From Dioscorea cayenensis subsp. rotundata (Eukaryota; Streptophyta; Magnoliopsida; Dioscoreales; Dioscoreaceae): DNA of 64,000 nucleotides. This document shows, one piece after another, positions 46,719 through 58,801 of this stretch. The translations under genes were made by a program, and so were the position numbers. The notes below the pieces were generated by a model. It searched no databases. It was given only the letters and a program-made list of their open reading frames with translations, and was not told where the DNA came from. The DNA lies in assembly GCF_009730915.1 (NCBI RefSeq), contig NC_052489.1, positions 372,001 through 436,000 of the forward strand. The letters are read 5' to 3'. Every line of letters begins with the position of its first letter. Position 1 is the stretch's first letter.

Positions 46719-49700
46719 ATGGCTCTGGAGGTAAGCAAAAAGCATAGCATTTGATGGTCATTGATCATTCTTGATCCTTGGAAAGGTGTTTATTTTAGTG
46801 TTTTGGAGTTGTTATTCTTTGGATTTGTCACCAGGCTTGGCTGATGGATGAGAGCGATGAGGACCAGAGGCTTCCTCACCATCGGAATCCCAAAGAGTTT
46901 GTACCCTTGAGTAAACTTGAAGGTATTGTTGATTAATTATTTATTTGTAAGTATTTTTTACTGATCTGTAAATTGGTTTAATTATTGAGTGTATTTGAGA
47001 AGAAAAAAATTTCTGGATTTTTATTTGGTTTTGGTGCATAAAAATCTAATTTTGTGCTAGTTATGGAGTTAATCTGGTGCTAGATGGAATTTATGCTATG
47101 GATGGACTTGGAAGGAAAGCCTTTTCATGGACTGGTTGGATTTCTATGTTTTCTAGTTATTTTTAAGATCTTTAGATGAATTGATTGTTTATGGAGGAAA
47201 TATCTTCCAAGTTCTTCTCTTTGGGTTATTCCTGAATGTTGATTGACTTGGAAACTTGAGTACATTTTACTCTTTCTAGAGTTGATTTGGTGGTAGATTG
47301 AACTAAAGTTTTTTGTAGAGACAGGTGGTGTCTCACTATTTTGGGGATTTTCAGATTTAGATTACTTTATAATTTTAGAAGGAATAACTTAAATGTGCTC
47401 CATATGGATTAGTAGGTCCAGGTTTCAACTTCCACAACACAAATGGGAAAGGGGAAGGGGAAGGGGAAGGTGGTTGTTCTGCTCTTAGGAGTTTTTTGTT
47501 TTTTGTTCTTTTCAAGAAGTGGATAAGGAGTTTTGGGAATTATATCAAAGAATTCCCTGTGTCATCACGTTTCTGATCTAAATTCTTTGATTGTTAAGAT
47601 ATTGACGAGGAGGGTGTAAAGTAGGGTGAGATGAATTTGAGAATAAGTGGCTTCTTGAAAAGATAAAAAAGAAAATGAAGTTCTGGAACTCAAAGTTTTT
47701 TTTGGTCAAACCAAAGTAAAATATTTATTAGCTCAACTTTTAACAAAAAACAAAGATGGAGGTTTTCTCATATATTACAATGACACCAGGCAACCTCACT
47801 TCCAAAACAGTTAAAACCATCATCAAAAACACCATAACGCCCATCTAAACTCACCTCCCAGCCCTGCAGCCCATCTATCCACCAATCAGAGCATGTATTC
47901 TTGATACATTTCTCGCCAATCAAACCTTCATCCCGCCACTATCAGCACCTACCAAACACTTCCTTTTCCCTCCACTTGAATCCAATACCCAGTCATCCTT
48001 CCAACAACTTTAAACTAAAACTTCCAAGATAGAATTCATTCCCACTTCCAGAGATCACATACTACACACATTTAGTACCAGCTTCTCAGTAAATTAGCCC
48101 CACTTCCATCATCTTTTGAAGCTTCTCCCATGTACTTCATTATCATAATTTCTCTCACCTGCTGAAAAATCATTTCAGAATTTACATGTTTTTGCTGAAA
48201 AATAGAACAATTCCTGGCCATCCAAATATAATAGACACTAGCAATTAAAGCTGTCCTCCTCATCCTTGCTGACAAAGATTTCCCTTTGGTTTTCCTTGCA
48301 AACCAGCTAACTTCTCTTCTCCAACAAAATGGCATCCTATACACCCTGAGAGCCCTTAACACTCTCACCCAAACTGCTTTAGAAATGCCACACTCAAAGA
48401 ATAGATGCTCAACCTTTTCAACAACAAAGTTACAGAAAGCACAGACATTTGAATTTGCAACCCCCCAATCAAATAACTTCTCTCTAGTCATCAATCGATT
48501 ATGTAAAGCCAACCATATAATAAAGGAATGTCTTGGTAGGTTGCTTGGTGACCAAACTATTTTTGTCCAACTCATTTGTTGTTCTGGTTTCATCAAACCT
48601 CTCAATGCACTCTTAACAGTAAACTCCCCTCTTTTTTCTAGTCCCCAAGATATCAAATCTTGTCTAGCATTAGTGACAGTAAAGTTACCATTCAAAAACT
48701 CCATCACTCTTAGCATAGTAGAATTCCATCTTTTGGGAATATACCAACAATTATTCCTCCAGAAATCACAGACGACAGCTTCTTTTAGATCGCCTATCTC
48801 TTTCAAACTGATTTCAGGAAATAATTCTACCAAAGAATATCCATGGCACCATGGGTCAAACCAAAAGGAAAACTTTTTCCCATCCCCAAGCTTACACACA
48901 AACATAGCTTTAGCTAACTTCCTTAATTTGAGCAAATTCCTCCAATTCCAACTACATTCAGTTGGCTTTGTAATTCCCCAAAAACTGAGCCTTCTTAACT
49001 TTATTTTTATCACCCACAAAGCCCACAAAGTATTTTTCTCCTTAACTAACTCCCATATATACCTTATAAGAGCTGCTTGGTTCCATTTCTGCATTGGTTT
49101 AATTCCCAAACCCCCACATACTTTGCTCTGACATACCATAGACCAAGCCACCATTCCTCCTTTCTTTCCCTTATCAATGCCATGCCACAAAAATGATCTA
49201 CACATCTTCTCAACTTCAGTAATTACAGATTTTGGTAACATGAATATATAAGTCTAGTAAATGTGCATACTTGTCAATACAGATTTCACCAACTGTAATC
49301 TGCCTGCATAGGACAATGACTTCGCAGTCCAATTAAGGATTCTCGCAGCAATTCTAGTTACTAAACCATGGCAATGCTCTTTTGTAAGTCTTGTTGAGAC
49401 TAGAGGCAACCCCAAGTATTTTACAGGCAACTTTCCTTCCTTGAACCCCATTATCTCAATTATATGCTCCTTGATATCAGGCTGTACTCCCGAAAAGAAT
49501 ACCAAACTTTTCTGCAGATTAGGTTTTAGACCAGACACACCTTGAAAATGTTTAATGGTCTTTTTAATAATCTCAATCGACTTCACATCTCCATTAGAAA
49601 AGACAATCGGATCATCAACAAAGCAAAGATGAGTCAGTTTTAGCATCTTGCAATCCTTATGAAACAAAAACCCATCCCTTGTCATCTTTTGCAACATTCT

Positions 49701-52700
49701 GGACAAATAATCCATACAGAGTACAAACAATAAAGGAGATATTGGATCCCCTTGTCGCAAACCTTTTCTCCCGGGGAAAAAACCCTCTAGTTGCCCATTA
49801 ACCAGAATAGAAAAACTGCAAGACCTGGCATCGCCCATTACCAATTTGATGAAATGGTCAGGAAATCGAAATGCCATCATCACTTCTTCCAAAAAATCCC
49901 AAGATACAGAATCATATGCCTTTTGCAAATCCACTTTCATAGCACACCACCCATACTTATCCCTATGATATCCTTTTAATAATTCATGAGCTAGAAGGAT
50001 ATTATCAGCTATCTTCCTACCAGGGATAAAAGCAGACTGGTTCAGTTGAACTACATTTCCCAACATTCTTCTCAACCTTCCTGCCAGGATTTTTGATATC
50101 ATTTTATAAACCACATTGCAGTAGGATATAGGTCTGAATTCATTCAGTGACAAAGGACAATCAACTTTAGGAATCAAAGTTATAGATGTGGAATTCACTT
50201 GCTTCAGCATCTTACCATTTACAAAGTAATCTTGAATAGCCAGGCATATTTCCTTACCAACAATTTTCCATGTTTTCTTGAAAAAATAGCTATTAAACTC
50301 ATCAGGTCCTGGGCTTTTGTCATCTTTAATGCTCTATAATGCATCCTTAATTTCTTGTTCAGTTGCCACTTACAATGAATATACTGAACATGTTCTTCAA
50401 GGACAATCAGAGATACTTTCAGGGTATCATAGAGTACCCATATTCTCCCTTGATCACTACTACCATAGTTAGTCACCAATTTCCACTGAGAAAGTGCAAC
50501 CTTCTTCCAAATGGCAGCCATATTTTCCTTTCTAACCCTGGTCTCCAAAACACCCAAAACTGCAATCTTGTATTTGGTAATTACAGATTTAAGCCCTGAT
50601 TGCTTAAGAGGGTTATTCAACCCTCTAATATTCCATGACAAAATCACTTTTTAAAAGCTTTGACAGACCAGCTTTCCTACCTTTTCTGCCATCTCCTCCA
50701 AGATAACTGTTCAGTCCAAGGCCCTTGGACACCACATTAGCACCATCCATTCCCTCCTCCAAGATACCAAAGCTATTACTACATTTTGGTATATCCTTCA
50801 AGGCAATTCCAGCCCTTATTATCATTCAACTCACTACTTTCCTTCATAGGAAATTTATTAGAATTTGTAGAAAGAAATTCACTACCTCCCCTAGATGAGT
50901 TTGGACTCTTTAGCAATACTCTCAAATGGCCATTATAGTCTCCCTGCTGACCCTCAGTTGAAATAGCTTTCCCTTTCACAATTTCCTTCCACTTCTCCCC
51001 CACAATACCTTGTCCATCACCATTCCCAGAGCATTCTACCACCATAGAAGCACCTGTTATTTCAGATTGCTCTTGCAAAACATCCCCTACATTAGCCCCT
51101 GACACACCGGCATATACTTGATTCCAAGTCTTCTTATCAATCTCCTCAAAAATTGGTTTATCCTTCACTTTCCATTGTAACTTCTCCACTTTCCCCAACT
51201 TACAATCTTGTTGTAAATGTCCAAATTTTCTACACTTTGAACAAACTAAAGGCCTCCATTCATAGACCACCTTTTGCATGAATCCCTTACCATTTTCATC
51301 AGCTAATTCAATACACTCTGGAAACTCCCCTGTAGCCTCCATTTCAACAAGAATTCGTGCAAATCCTAACTTTACTTTTGATAAGGTGCATTTATCACAA
51401 TATAAAGGCTTACCACACACACTCCCAATTTTGCTTAGCATTTCCACAGTCCAGAATTCCCATGGCAGACCAGGTAATTGAATCCATATAGGAAGAGCAC
51501 AAGCAGCTGTGTCCAATATCAACCTCGGTTGCCATTTCTTTAGAATCAACGGATGGTTATCAAAGGTGAATGGCCCACCTTCCAATACTTGCTCACATCC
51601 CTGTTCATCATTGAATTGAAAGAGAAACAACTCCGAATTCACCCTAGATACAAAGATCAGCCCATATTTCCTCCATCGTGCCAACGCAAAAGCTGAAATC
51701 CGCTCCATTCTAGGCTTTATCCCGTACACACATCCTATCAGCGATGACTTCCATCTATTCTCCTTGCTAACAACCTCCTTCGAATGGAACCGCACAACCC
51801 TCTTCCCATTTGCCACAGAGGGAGTGATAAACTTTAACTCACTTCCCTTTCCCTTCAACCTATTATCAGCAAAAAGCGCAGCCCATGATTTTGATCCACC
51901 TCCACGATCCAGTTCTGCAGCAACGCCATCAAGATGTTTGCTACCATTGTCCTGTTTCAACGATGATCCAATACTCAATCGATCCATTCTCCCCATATCA
52001 GTTTGTGCTTCACCAGTCATCAGATTCTCCATTTCTAGGGTTTTTTCCTCAACTCCTGGATGAACTTTCTCATCATCACACCTTTCAATCATCCCCTCCA
52101 TATCACTCTGCTTACTTCCTGATCGCGAACCACCATCAGCAACAGAGAAATCTCCATGAATATCAAGCTTTCGACCTTTTCCCCTTCCCCTCGCCATTGA
52201 GACAACCTTGGCGTGTGCGCCAAGAGAAAAGTTTTATCTGCAATGCATATTCTCTGGAACTCAAAGTTGTTGCCACTTGCTCAATTGTTTTGCTGGGAAG
52301 CTTGTGTACTTCACTTTTCTAAAAAAAAAAAACCGAGATAATAATTTTTTCAAGTGGTGCTAGTCTATTGTGATGGTTATTATTGGTGGATTAAGGAGAG
52401 AGAGAGAGAGAAAAAAATGTTTGCTTATTTCTTCCCCTTATTTCATGGATAACTCGAGTGCTAATTAGAAGTAGCATTAGCCTAGCATAGGACCTCCTTG
52501 TTCAAATAATGTGGATTGACCTAATCAGAGGGCATTTGACTCTTATTCCTGGATTGAGGGACCTCGTTATACTCTTTTCTCTATTTAAGCACAATCCCGC
52601 ATCAAGTGATGGGATACAAGCACACAATGAACACATGATTATAAACAATTATCAAATAATTGAAAAGGTGAAGCTAGTATTTGTTTGCATGATAAATGCT

Positions 52701-53712
52701 CTACTTTCCTTTAGTAATAACCAGGTAGATGTTTGTCTGATAAACAAACTGGACCATGAAATGCTGTGCATTCTTCAGTTGTTTGATTTTGTGGGCAGTG
52801 GTTGTACTGCCATATAACAGATTTCTTGACCAGTTGGATTCAAATATTTAATTTTGCAGAGATTGGGCTGCTGTACTGGCATTTGAATCCTCAAAATTAT
52901 GAAAATGATGAACAACTCAAGAAAATTCGAGAAGAAAGAGGATATAATTACATGGTTTGCTCTCTCAAAGTCATAGCCCTTCCCTCACCTCAACTGAAAC
53001 ATGCACATCACTTGGAATCACATGTATTAATAACAATTATCATGCATTCAGGATCTTCTTGATTTGTGTCCTGGAAAAGTTCAGAACTATGAGGAAAAGC
53101 TGAAGAACTTCTTTACAGAGCACATCCATGGCGATGAAGAGATTTGCTATTGCTTGGAAGGCAGCGGATATTTTGATGTCAGAGACAAAGATGATCAGTG
53201 GATAAGGATTTGTATCAAGGAGGGTGATATGATTGTACTGCCAGCCGGTATCTACCATAGGTTCACCCTAGACACTTCAAACTACGTCAAGGTAAACATT
53301 GTAGAATAACACATCTACAAGTCCATGAAAATTGCATCTATACTTGGTCGGTGTTTGGATTTCTATTCCTGATTCAAAATCCCAGCTTTTAAGCCAAAAA
53401 AAAAAAGTATTCTGAGATTCCATATGCAGCAATGACCTGGATATCAAACACTAGATTCAGATATACTTGATCTCGGAACACAAGCTTCCAGACATACTTT
53501 TATTTACTTTCTGCCCATGGGCTGTTTATTGTTTGCATTGCATTGGACATTGTCTGATATTTTTGCTTATCCCTTTGACTTAGTTGATGAGGCTGTTCAT
53601 CGGAGAACCAGTTTGGACAGCTTATAACCGCCCTCAAGAAGACCATCCTGCGCGGCAAAGTTACATCAAGAACTTGTTTGAGAACTCTGGGGTTGCTCTT
53701 GAAGCTCATTAA
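46719..53712 (+). CDS. ARD: Acireductone dioxygenase, copy A (187 aa)
   Basis: Exons 46719-46730, 46835-46922, 52860-52954, 53052-53291 and 53584-53712 join in frame. Acireductone dioxygenase converts 1,2-dihydroxy-3-keto-5-methylthiopentene in the methionine salvage (Yang) cycle; with Fe it gives the methionine precursor KMTB and formate. Seen: [15 protein letters not shown] at the N terminus, the cupin metal ligands His89, His91 and Glu95 (EHIHGDEE) and His134 (AGIYHRF), and the C-terminal [15 protein letters not shown]. The residue after EEI, Arg in copy B, is Cys97 here. Exon 4 and exon 5 each correspond to two exons of copy B, so copy A lacks two introns. Intron 2 (46923-52859, ~5.9 kb) carries a LINE. 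Splice sites are intact and length is normal, so it is probably functional. Confidence 0.95.
48072..50647 (-). pseudogene. LINE ORF2, deleted and interrupted
   Basis: In transcription order: the start of the endonuclease ([21 protein letters not shown]) to about 50360; then a jump straight into the sequence just before the RT domain (a [18 protein letters not shown] reading in another frame). The C-terminal endonuclease and the linker, a few hundred codons, are therefore deleted. From 50210 the RT is open: [57 protein letters not shown] and the catalytic CFVDD. A single in-frame stop near 49254 separates it from the last 389 codons, which include the zf-RVT domain ([10 protein letters not shown] … [19 protein letters not shown]). 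It cannot make a functional protein. Confidence 0.9.
50779..52197 (-). CDS. LINE ORF1 protein (DUF4283 + CCHC zinc knuckle), 472 aa
   Basis: An intact frame from [18 protein letters not shown]. The DUF4283 RNA-binding-type domain is at about residues 155-300 ([61 protein letters not shown]). It is followed by a zinc knuckle [14 protein letters not shown] (CX2CX4HX4C) and a low-complexity tail. This is the nucleic-acid-binding protein of plant L1 elements. It differs in sequence from the ORF1 at 16490-18628, so the two LINEs belong to different families. Confidence 0.9.
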   Translation of the reverse strand: MARGRGKGRKLDIHGDFSVADGGSRSGSKQSDMEGMIERCDDEKVHPGVEEKTLEMENLMTGEAQTDMGRMDRLSIGSSLKQDNGSKHLDGVAAELDRGGGSKSWAALFADNRLKGKGSELKFITPSVANGKRVVRFHSKEVVSKENRWKSSLIGCVYGIKPRMERISAFALARWRKYGLIFVSRVNSELFLFQFNDEQGCEQVLEGGPFTFDNHPLILKKWQPRLILDTAACALPIWIQLPGLPWEFWTVEMLSKIGSVCGKPLYCDKCTLSKVKLGFARILVEMEATGEFPECIELADENGKGFMQKVVYEWRPLVCSKCRKFGHLQQDCKLGKVEKLQWKVKDKPIFEEIDKKTWNQVYAGVSGANVGDVLQEQSEITGASMVVECSGNGDGQGIVGEKWKEIVKGKAISTEGQQGDYNGHLRVLLKSPNSSRGGSEFLSTNSNKFPMKESSELNDNKGWNCLEGYTKM

Positions 53713-54897
53713 TGTTCATTTTGCGCATTCAGCACTCCAAGTTCTATTATTATTATTATTATTCCTGTATCTTATTAACAATCGCCGGAGCATCAATGTA
53801 TAGGATGCCGGGTGCCATTGTTGGAGAATGTTTGTGATCAATCATCATATACTCTATTTGTATACAATACAAGGCTTTATGTTGTATTGTTAAACACTGT
53901 ATGGGCATTATGCTGTAAATTGCCATAAATAAATGCTCTAGAATGCGTATATATTTGGTCAATATGTCTGTTTGTCAGCTCGTTCGGGGTTTTAATCTTT
54001 CAAATGGCTTCGTTGCCGTGAAAAGCGATTAGTTGAAAGTATACGAAGTATATGACATTTCATATCAGTGCTTGAATGTTTATATATTATTTATTTATTT
54101 AATTATTATGAAATGTGACAAGACCTGTGATTCCAGTTGGTTGTCTTTGCCGGTCCAATTTTTATCCTTTTTCAGTTTTTTTCTTGTTTCGAGTGCCTCT
54201 AGGTAGAGAGATTCTCTTTGTTGTTTGATCTTTTTCTGTGTATTTATTTTTTTTTTTTATTGTAATAAAGTTATGGGTTTATCCCCTTTAAATTAAAAAA
54301 AACGATAAGAAAATGTCAGGCACATGTAGAGAAAATAAACTAAGCTCAAGACTGCATCTTTCATTTGCTTGGGTTTTTGGGCTTAAGTTTTGTCCAAAAT
54401 GAACACCTAATAAAAAATATCTAGTATATAAGGGTCTTAGTAATAATAAACTAACTTTTTTTCAAAATTGTGGTATACAGTGAGTAGAATGTCTCTAATT
54501 TCCCAAAGCACAAAAAAATATTATGGTAATACTCCATTTAGAAGGCTTTTTAATAGCATGTAAATCATAGATTTAAACCAAATTGAATTAATCTGCGTGG
54601 TTTATCACTTTAAAAAAAAACGAAATTGAATAATATCAAAAGAACATTTAAAATATTGAATTTTTTTATTTACGATGTATATTAAAAATCAGAAAATCAT
54701 GCAAATGACGCTTCTGCACTGGCTCATCCAGAGATTTTCTGGCCTGGTTCAATGAATCTATAGAAAGTCAAAAGGATATTGTTGGTATTTTATTCATCAT
54801 AATGGTTGTACCGCAAGAGCAAAAATATAAACCGGTTTCCTTAATTCACTGTGATAAACAACAAAAGCGGATCTAAACCCGAATCCGAAATATATAT
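53713..54897. other. Intergenic DNA between the two ARD genes
   Basis: 3'UTR of copy A, an ATT microsatellite at about 53747-53762, AT-rich spacer, and the promoter of copy B. No other gene was seen. Confidence 0.5.
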
Positions 54898-54917
54898 CGG
54901 ATCCGGATCCGGATCCG
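54898..54917. promoter_or_regulatory. (GGATCC)3 palindrome upstream of ARD copy B
   Basis: Three perfect head-to-tail GGATCC units flanked by C and G make a 20-bp fully self-complementary sequence about 120 bp before the ATG. Its role is unknown. Confidence 0.6.
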
Positions 54918-54986
54918 TTTTACAATATTCCCCGCGCATACCTTATAAGGACCTCCATGTCTCGAAGCTTCCCATTATTTGAGGGG

Positions 54987-54988
<2 letters not shown>

Positions 54989-55018
<30 letters not shown>
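54989..55018 (+). repeat. (GA)n microsatellite in the ARD copy B leader
   Basis: About 15 GA units, ending 20 bp before the ATG at 55039. GA tracts are frequent in plant leaders and can bind BPC/GAGA-type factors. Confidence 0.85.
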
Positions 55019-55023
<5 letters not shown>

Positions 55024-55038
55024 TGAAAAGGAGGAGCG

Positions 55039-57630
55039 ATGGAGAGTGAATTTCAGGTAAGAGGTTTTTGTTGATTGATTTTGATCTGGTGTCATCGATG
55101 TTTAATCCTTAAGTTGAAGCAATTCCTATGATTTGTTGGGATTCGGCAAAGTTTTGCAGAAAAATAACAAGTTTCTCTTTGATTTTGGAGATTTTTTTTC
55201 GAAGATTAGTCCATGTATGGGAATTGATTTGTTATTTGATTAGACTAGACTTTCCAAGATGGAAATTTGATGTTTTGTAGTGAAAAATTTTGTTTTTGAC
55301 ATGGAAAGTGATAAATTAAATGAATTATTCTCATTCATTAGGTTTTGATGGTTCTGGGATGTGAAAATGTGTGTTAACTTTTGATATGTCTCAAGGATTA
55401 CTGTTTATGGATGTGAATTCACATTTTTGCTATATTAAAGTTTTTTCAGCTCTAGAATATGAATTAGTTAACTACTCAATTTGATGGTTTGCAACGAGAA
55501 TAGATGGTTTTAAATGGAAAGTGATTTCGTCTATTGAAAGTAATAGTAGAAATTACTAAATCAACTATTAGTTTCCATCTGATTTGCAGTCTTTTATGCT
55601 TTGTGTTGGATTTTAAGGTTCATCCCTTGCTAAGGTCAAGTGCTTACTCTGTTTGAAATCAGAAAGTTGAAGTGTTAAACAATGAAAACTTCATTGTTGA
55701 TCAAAGATAGACTAGATAGTCTTCTCTTTAGTCCAATTATCGTCATAGCTAGGTTATGTTCCAGTTCTAGTGCCTTAGCTTGTTATAATTCAGTTTTACA
55801 ACCTTGAAGGATGCGGTCAGATAGCTGTGCGGTTTAGCCTGAACAAGCTATGTATTTTTGGTTTCTACTTTTTGTCACCTTTGAAAATATGCCATCCTTG
55901 TGCTTGTGATCTGAATTGAAACTACTGACCTATTCTTGCTTGTTAAGACAACCATTAACGCTTATAAATAGAGGTTTGCTTTCTTTGTCTTTCTATATAT
56001 ATTGAAAGATATGATTTGAGATTGCTTGTGTGCAGAAACATTTACACATTTTTCCTTCATGATTTCCCCTTGTCCCTTTCTCCTGAGTTCATGACATTGC
56101 CACTTGTACTTTGATGATGATGACTATTTGTTTAGGTTACTATGTTTTAGTACATGGGGGCTTGTTATGCTTGCTGCCTTGCCGTTGATTGTTTGGAGTT
56201 AGAAATTTTTTACTTGTGGAGTGATGATTGATCTAAATGTTCGTTTGATTTAGGACGGAAAGGAGGAAGTTCTTCAGGCTTGGTATATGGATGACAGTGA
56301 GGAAGACCAGAGGCTTCCACATCATCGTGAACCCAAGGAATTTGTTTCCCTGGAAAAACTCAAGGGTTCATTTCTTTGCACATCCCTTATGTTTTGACCT
56401 TTAATGTGCGAGAAACTAATGGATTAATTTACCGAAAGGAATAATTTTTTATTTTATTTTTTTTATTTTTTGCTTTTTTAGAACTGGGTGTTGTCAGCTG
56501 GCGCTTGAACAATCCTGATAATTATGAAGTTGATGAGGACCTGAAAAAGATTCGTGAGGCCCGTGGCTATTCTTACACGGTTGGCCTTTTGACCAAAATA
56601 TTGTTTTCTTTCTGTTAGTAACCAAGAAAGAGAGAATACTAGTCATTAAGAGAACTGCTGAACTGATGGTTATTATATGTTTTCCAGGACATATGTGAAG
56701 TGTGCCCAGAAAAACTACCAAATTACGAAGCCAAGATTAAAAGTTTTTTCGAAGAGCACCTGCACACTGATGAAGAGATTCGTTATTGTCTTGAAGGGAG
56801 CGGTATACATTTTTTGCATACTAACATGAACTTGGGCAATTATTCTACGTGTTTATAATAGTCTTTTCTTACATATTCTAGATTTTAATACTTTTTTTTT
56901 TTTGGTAAAAGGTTACTTTGACTTGAGGGACAAAAATGACCAGTGGATTCGTGTAGCTGTCAAGAAAGGAGGCATGATAGTCTTGCCTGCTGGAATCTAT
57001 CACCGATTTACATTGGATTCAAACAACTACATTAAGGTAAAGTGTGTTTTATCACCAATGTGCATTGAGTACGATACTGGATTCTAAAGGGATCTGATAT
57101 CTATGTGCTCCTGCTCCTAGTCAAACTCTTGTTTCCAAACTCAATGTTTTGTCACAGCTTGCATGAATCATCTAGTCGCCTTCAACAATCATCTATCACT
57201 TGATGAAGTCTTCTTCTTCTTCCTTATGGCTTTTAGATTTATAACTAATCTCGATGTAAATGAACATGAACATTTTGAAGCGATTGAATTTAGATACATT
57301 AACTATTGCTCTCAATTTTCAAGTTATTGATCTATGAATGAAACTTGTTTTCTGGGGTTATTATTCTTCATTTAAGCAAGCTTGGTTATGCAGGCAATGC
57401 GTCTGTTTGTCGGTGAGCCTGTGTGGACTCCGTATAACCGTCCACATGATCATCTCCCTGCTAGGTAAAGCCTTGTAACCACATTATAAATACCTCTGGA
57501 TTCAAACCTAATTGTATGCTTATCCCGTTTTCTTAAGATTCTCTTATGTGTTTATTTATTATGCAGGCAAGAGTACTTGGCTGCTTTTGGTAATGAAGAA
57601 GTTGCTAGTCATGCTGTGGAGGCTAACTAA
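55039..57630 (+). CDS. ARD: Acireductone dioxygenase, copy B (200 aa)
   Basis: Exons 55039-55056, 56254-56365, 56482-56579, 56688-56802, 56912-57036, 57394-57464 and 57567-57630 join in frame to the TAA. It has the same enzyme family and pathway as the copy 1.3 kb upstream. Cupin ligands are His100, His102 and Glu106 ([11 protein letters not shown]) and His145 (AGIYHRF). The Arg after EEI, missing in copy A, is Arg108. The N terminus is longer ([20 protein letters not shown]). Seven exons versus five in copy A. The [18 protein letters not shown] start and the [13 protein letters not shown] end are as expected for the family. Direct orientation and proximity show a tandem duplication. Intact and probably functional. 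Confidence 0.96.
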
Positions 57631-58742
57631 TGGCCAATAATAAGATTGATTAGTCCTTGTATTTCTCCATATGTATACATATTAAGTATTCTGGTGAATA
57701 AGGTTCACTGAAGACCACCTGGTTTTGTTGGATTCTATGGTTTGTGTATTTGATAAGGTGCATGTCATAACATAATCAAAACTCAGTATTGAAATCATTG
57801 TTATGAAATGCCTAATGTTGTTGATAATATCTAGTTTTCTTTGCTCATGCATTGTTTGGTGCAGCGTTGAAGCATAAGTAATCTTTGTCTTAAGACAAGG
57901 TCTGTCTGTGCTTTGGCTGTGAAATTATCATTATCACTATTGACCAAATTTGAATGTGTACCCTAACAGTATAGTTTATGTATATTATATAAATATAATT
58001 TTTTTTTCTTATATTGTATATCTGGTGCATAAATCATTTATGTTTGACTTCTGCAATGGATTGGTTCGCTTCCCTTTACATTCATTTCTTCTTATTTATA
58101 TGAATTAAATTATGTATTAAGTTTTTTATTCAATAAGTTTGAGCTCAAAGTAGTTCTTTCTATCTCTTATTTAATGGTTGGTAGCTTGAATTTTTATTTA
58201 TATTTTGAACCAAATAAAACTGCATTTGAGCTTCCTAAATTAATTAGATTATTATTATATCTGCCAATAATGTAATGCAATTTACAAGAGAAGATAACAT
58301 CAGTGGCATTATATATATCTCTAGATTTTGGTTGTTTTTTTTTTCGTCAGATGTAAAACCATTAATTTCATGTAGAGTGGTGGACATGTAACACAAATAA
58401 AATTGGCAATTTTTTTTTGTAGTAAAATTATTTTAAAAATTTATAATTTTCCCGGTTATTTCTATTTGGTTAACTGAAAGTTTATTTTATACTTATTACA
58501 AATCTAGACCCATGATTGAAATTTCAAGCAAGAAAACTAAATCCAAGATTTATATCATAATAAAAAAATCTGAAAAAATATATATTTGATTGATAAATTA
58601 AGAATTAAATCTGAAAATCAATTATTATTATTATTTTTTTCCAAATTTTGAAACCCAAATTTTGATTTATTTCTAAATTTAATTCTGGGTAATAATAATC
58701 ACGGCAACCCCCAACGGCTCTTTCTTTCCGCGAGATCAAGTC
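57631..58742. other. AT-rich intergenic DNA before the PP2C gene
   Basis: 3'UTR of ARD copy B, then A/T-rich spacer with T and A homopolymers. No coding signal was seen. Confidence 0.5.
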
Positions 58743-58750
58743 TATATAAA
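58743..58750 (+). promoter_or_regulatory. TATA box of the PP2C gene
   Basis: TATATAAA lies 59 bp before the ATG at 58802 and is followed by a C/T-rich probable transcription start (CTCGGTTTCACTGC). Confidence 0.65.
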
Positions 58751-58801
58751 GCCCTCGGTTTCACTGCTTGGCGCTTTCGTTCCTAAAAGCTTTGAACCCT
58801 A

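Larger units (their letters stand above)
47696..52252 (-). mobile_element. L1-type LINE in intron 2 of ARD copy A
   Basis: About 4.55 kb, antisense to the host gene. It is flanked by a 16-bp target-site duplication TCTGGAACTCAAAGTT (about 47682-47697 and 52253-52268), with a short poly-A tail (T8 on the top strand, 47696-47703). It has ORF1 (50779-52197) and a broken, internally deleted ORF2 (48072-50647). The 5'UTR before ORF1 is only about 55 bp. Clean boundaries suggest a fairly recent, near full-length insertion of a defective copy. Confidence 0.94.

Noticed and set aside
48286..49131. Plus-strand 281-codon frame
   Set aside because: Antisense shadow of LINE ORF2; the minus-strand frame has clear zf-RVT similarity.
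52509..53062. Open frames of 86-102 codons around the third ARD exon
   Set aside because: They cross intron sequence and match nothing; ARD exons in the proper frame explain the coding signal.
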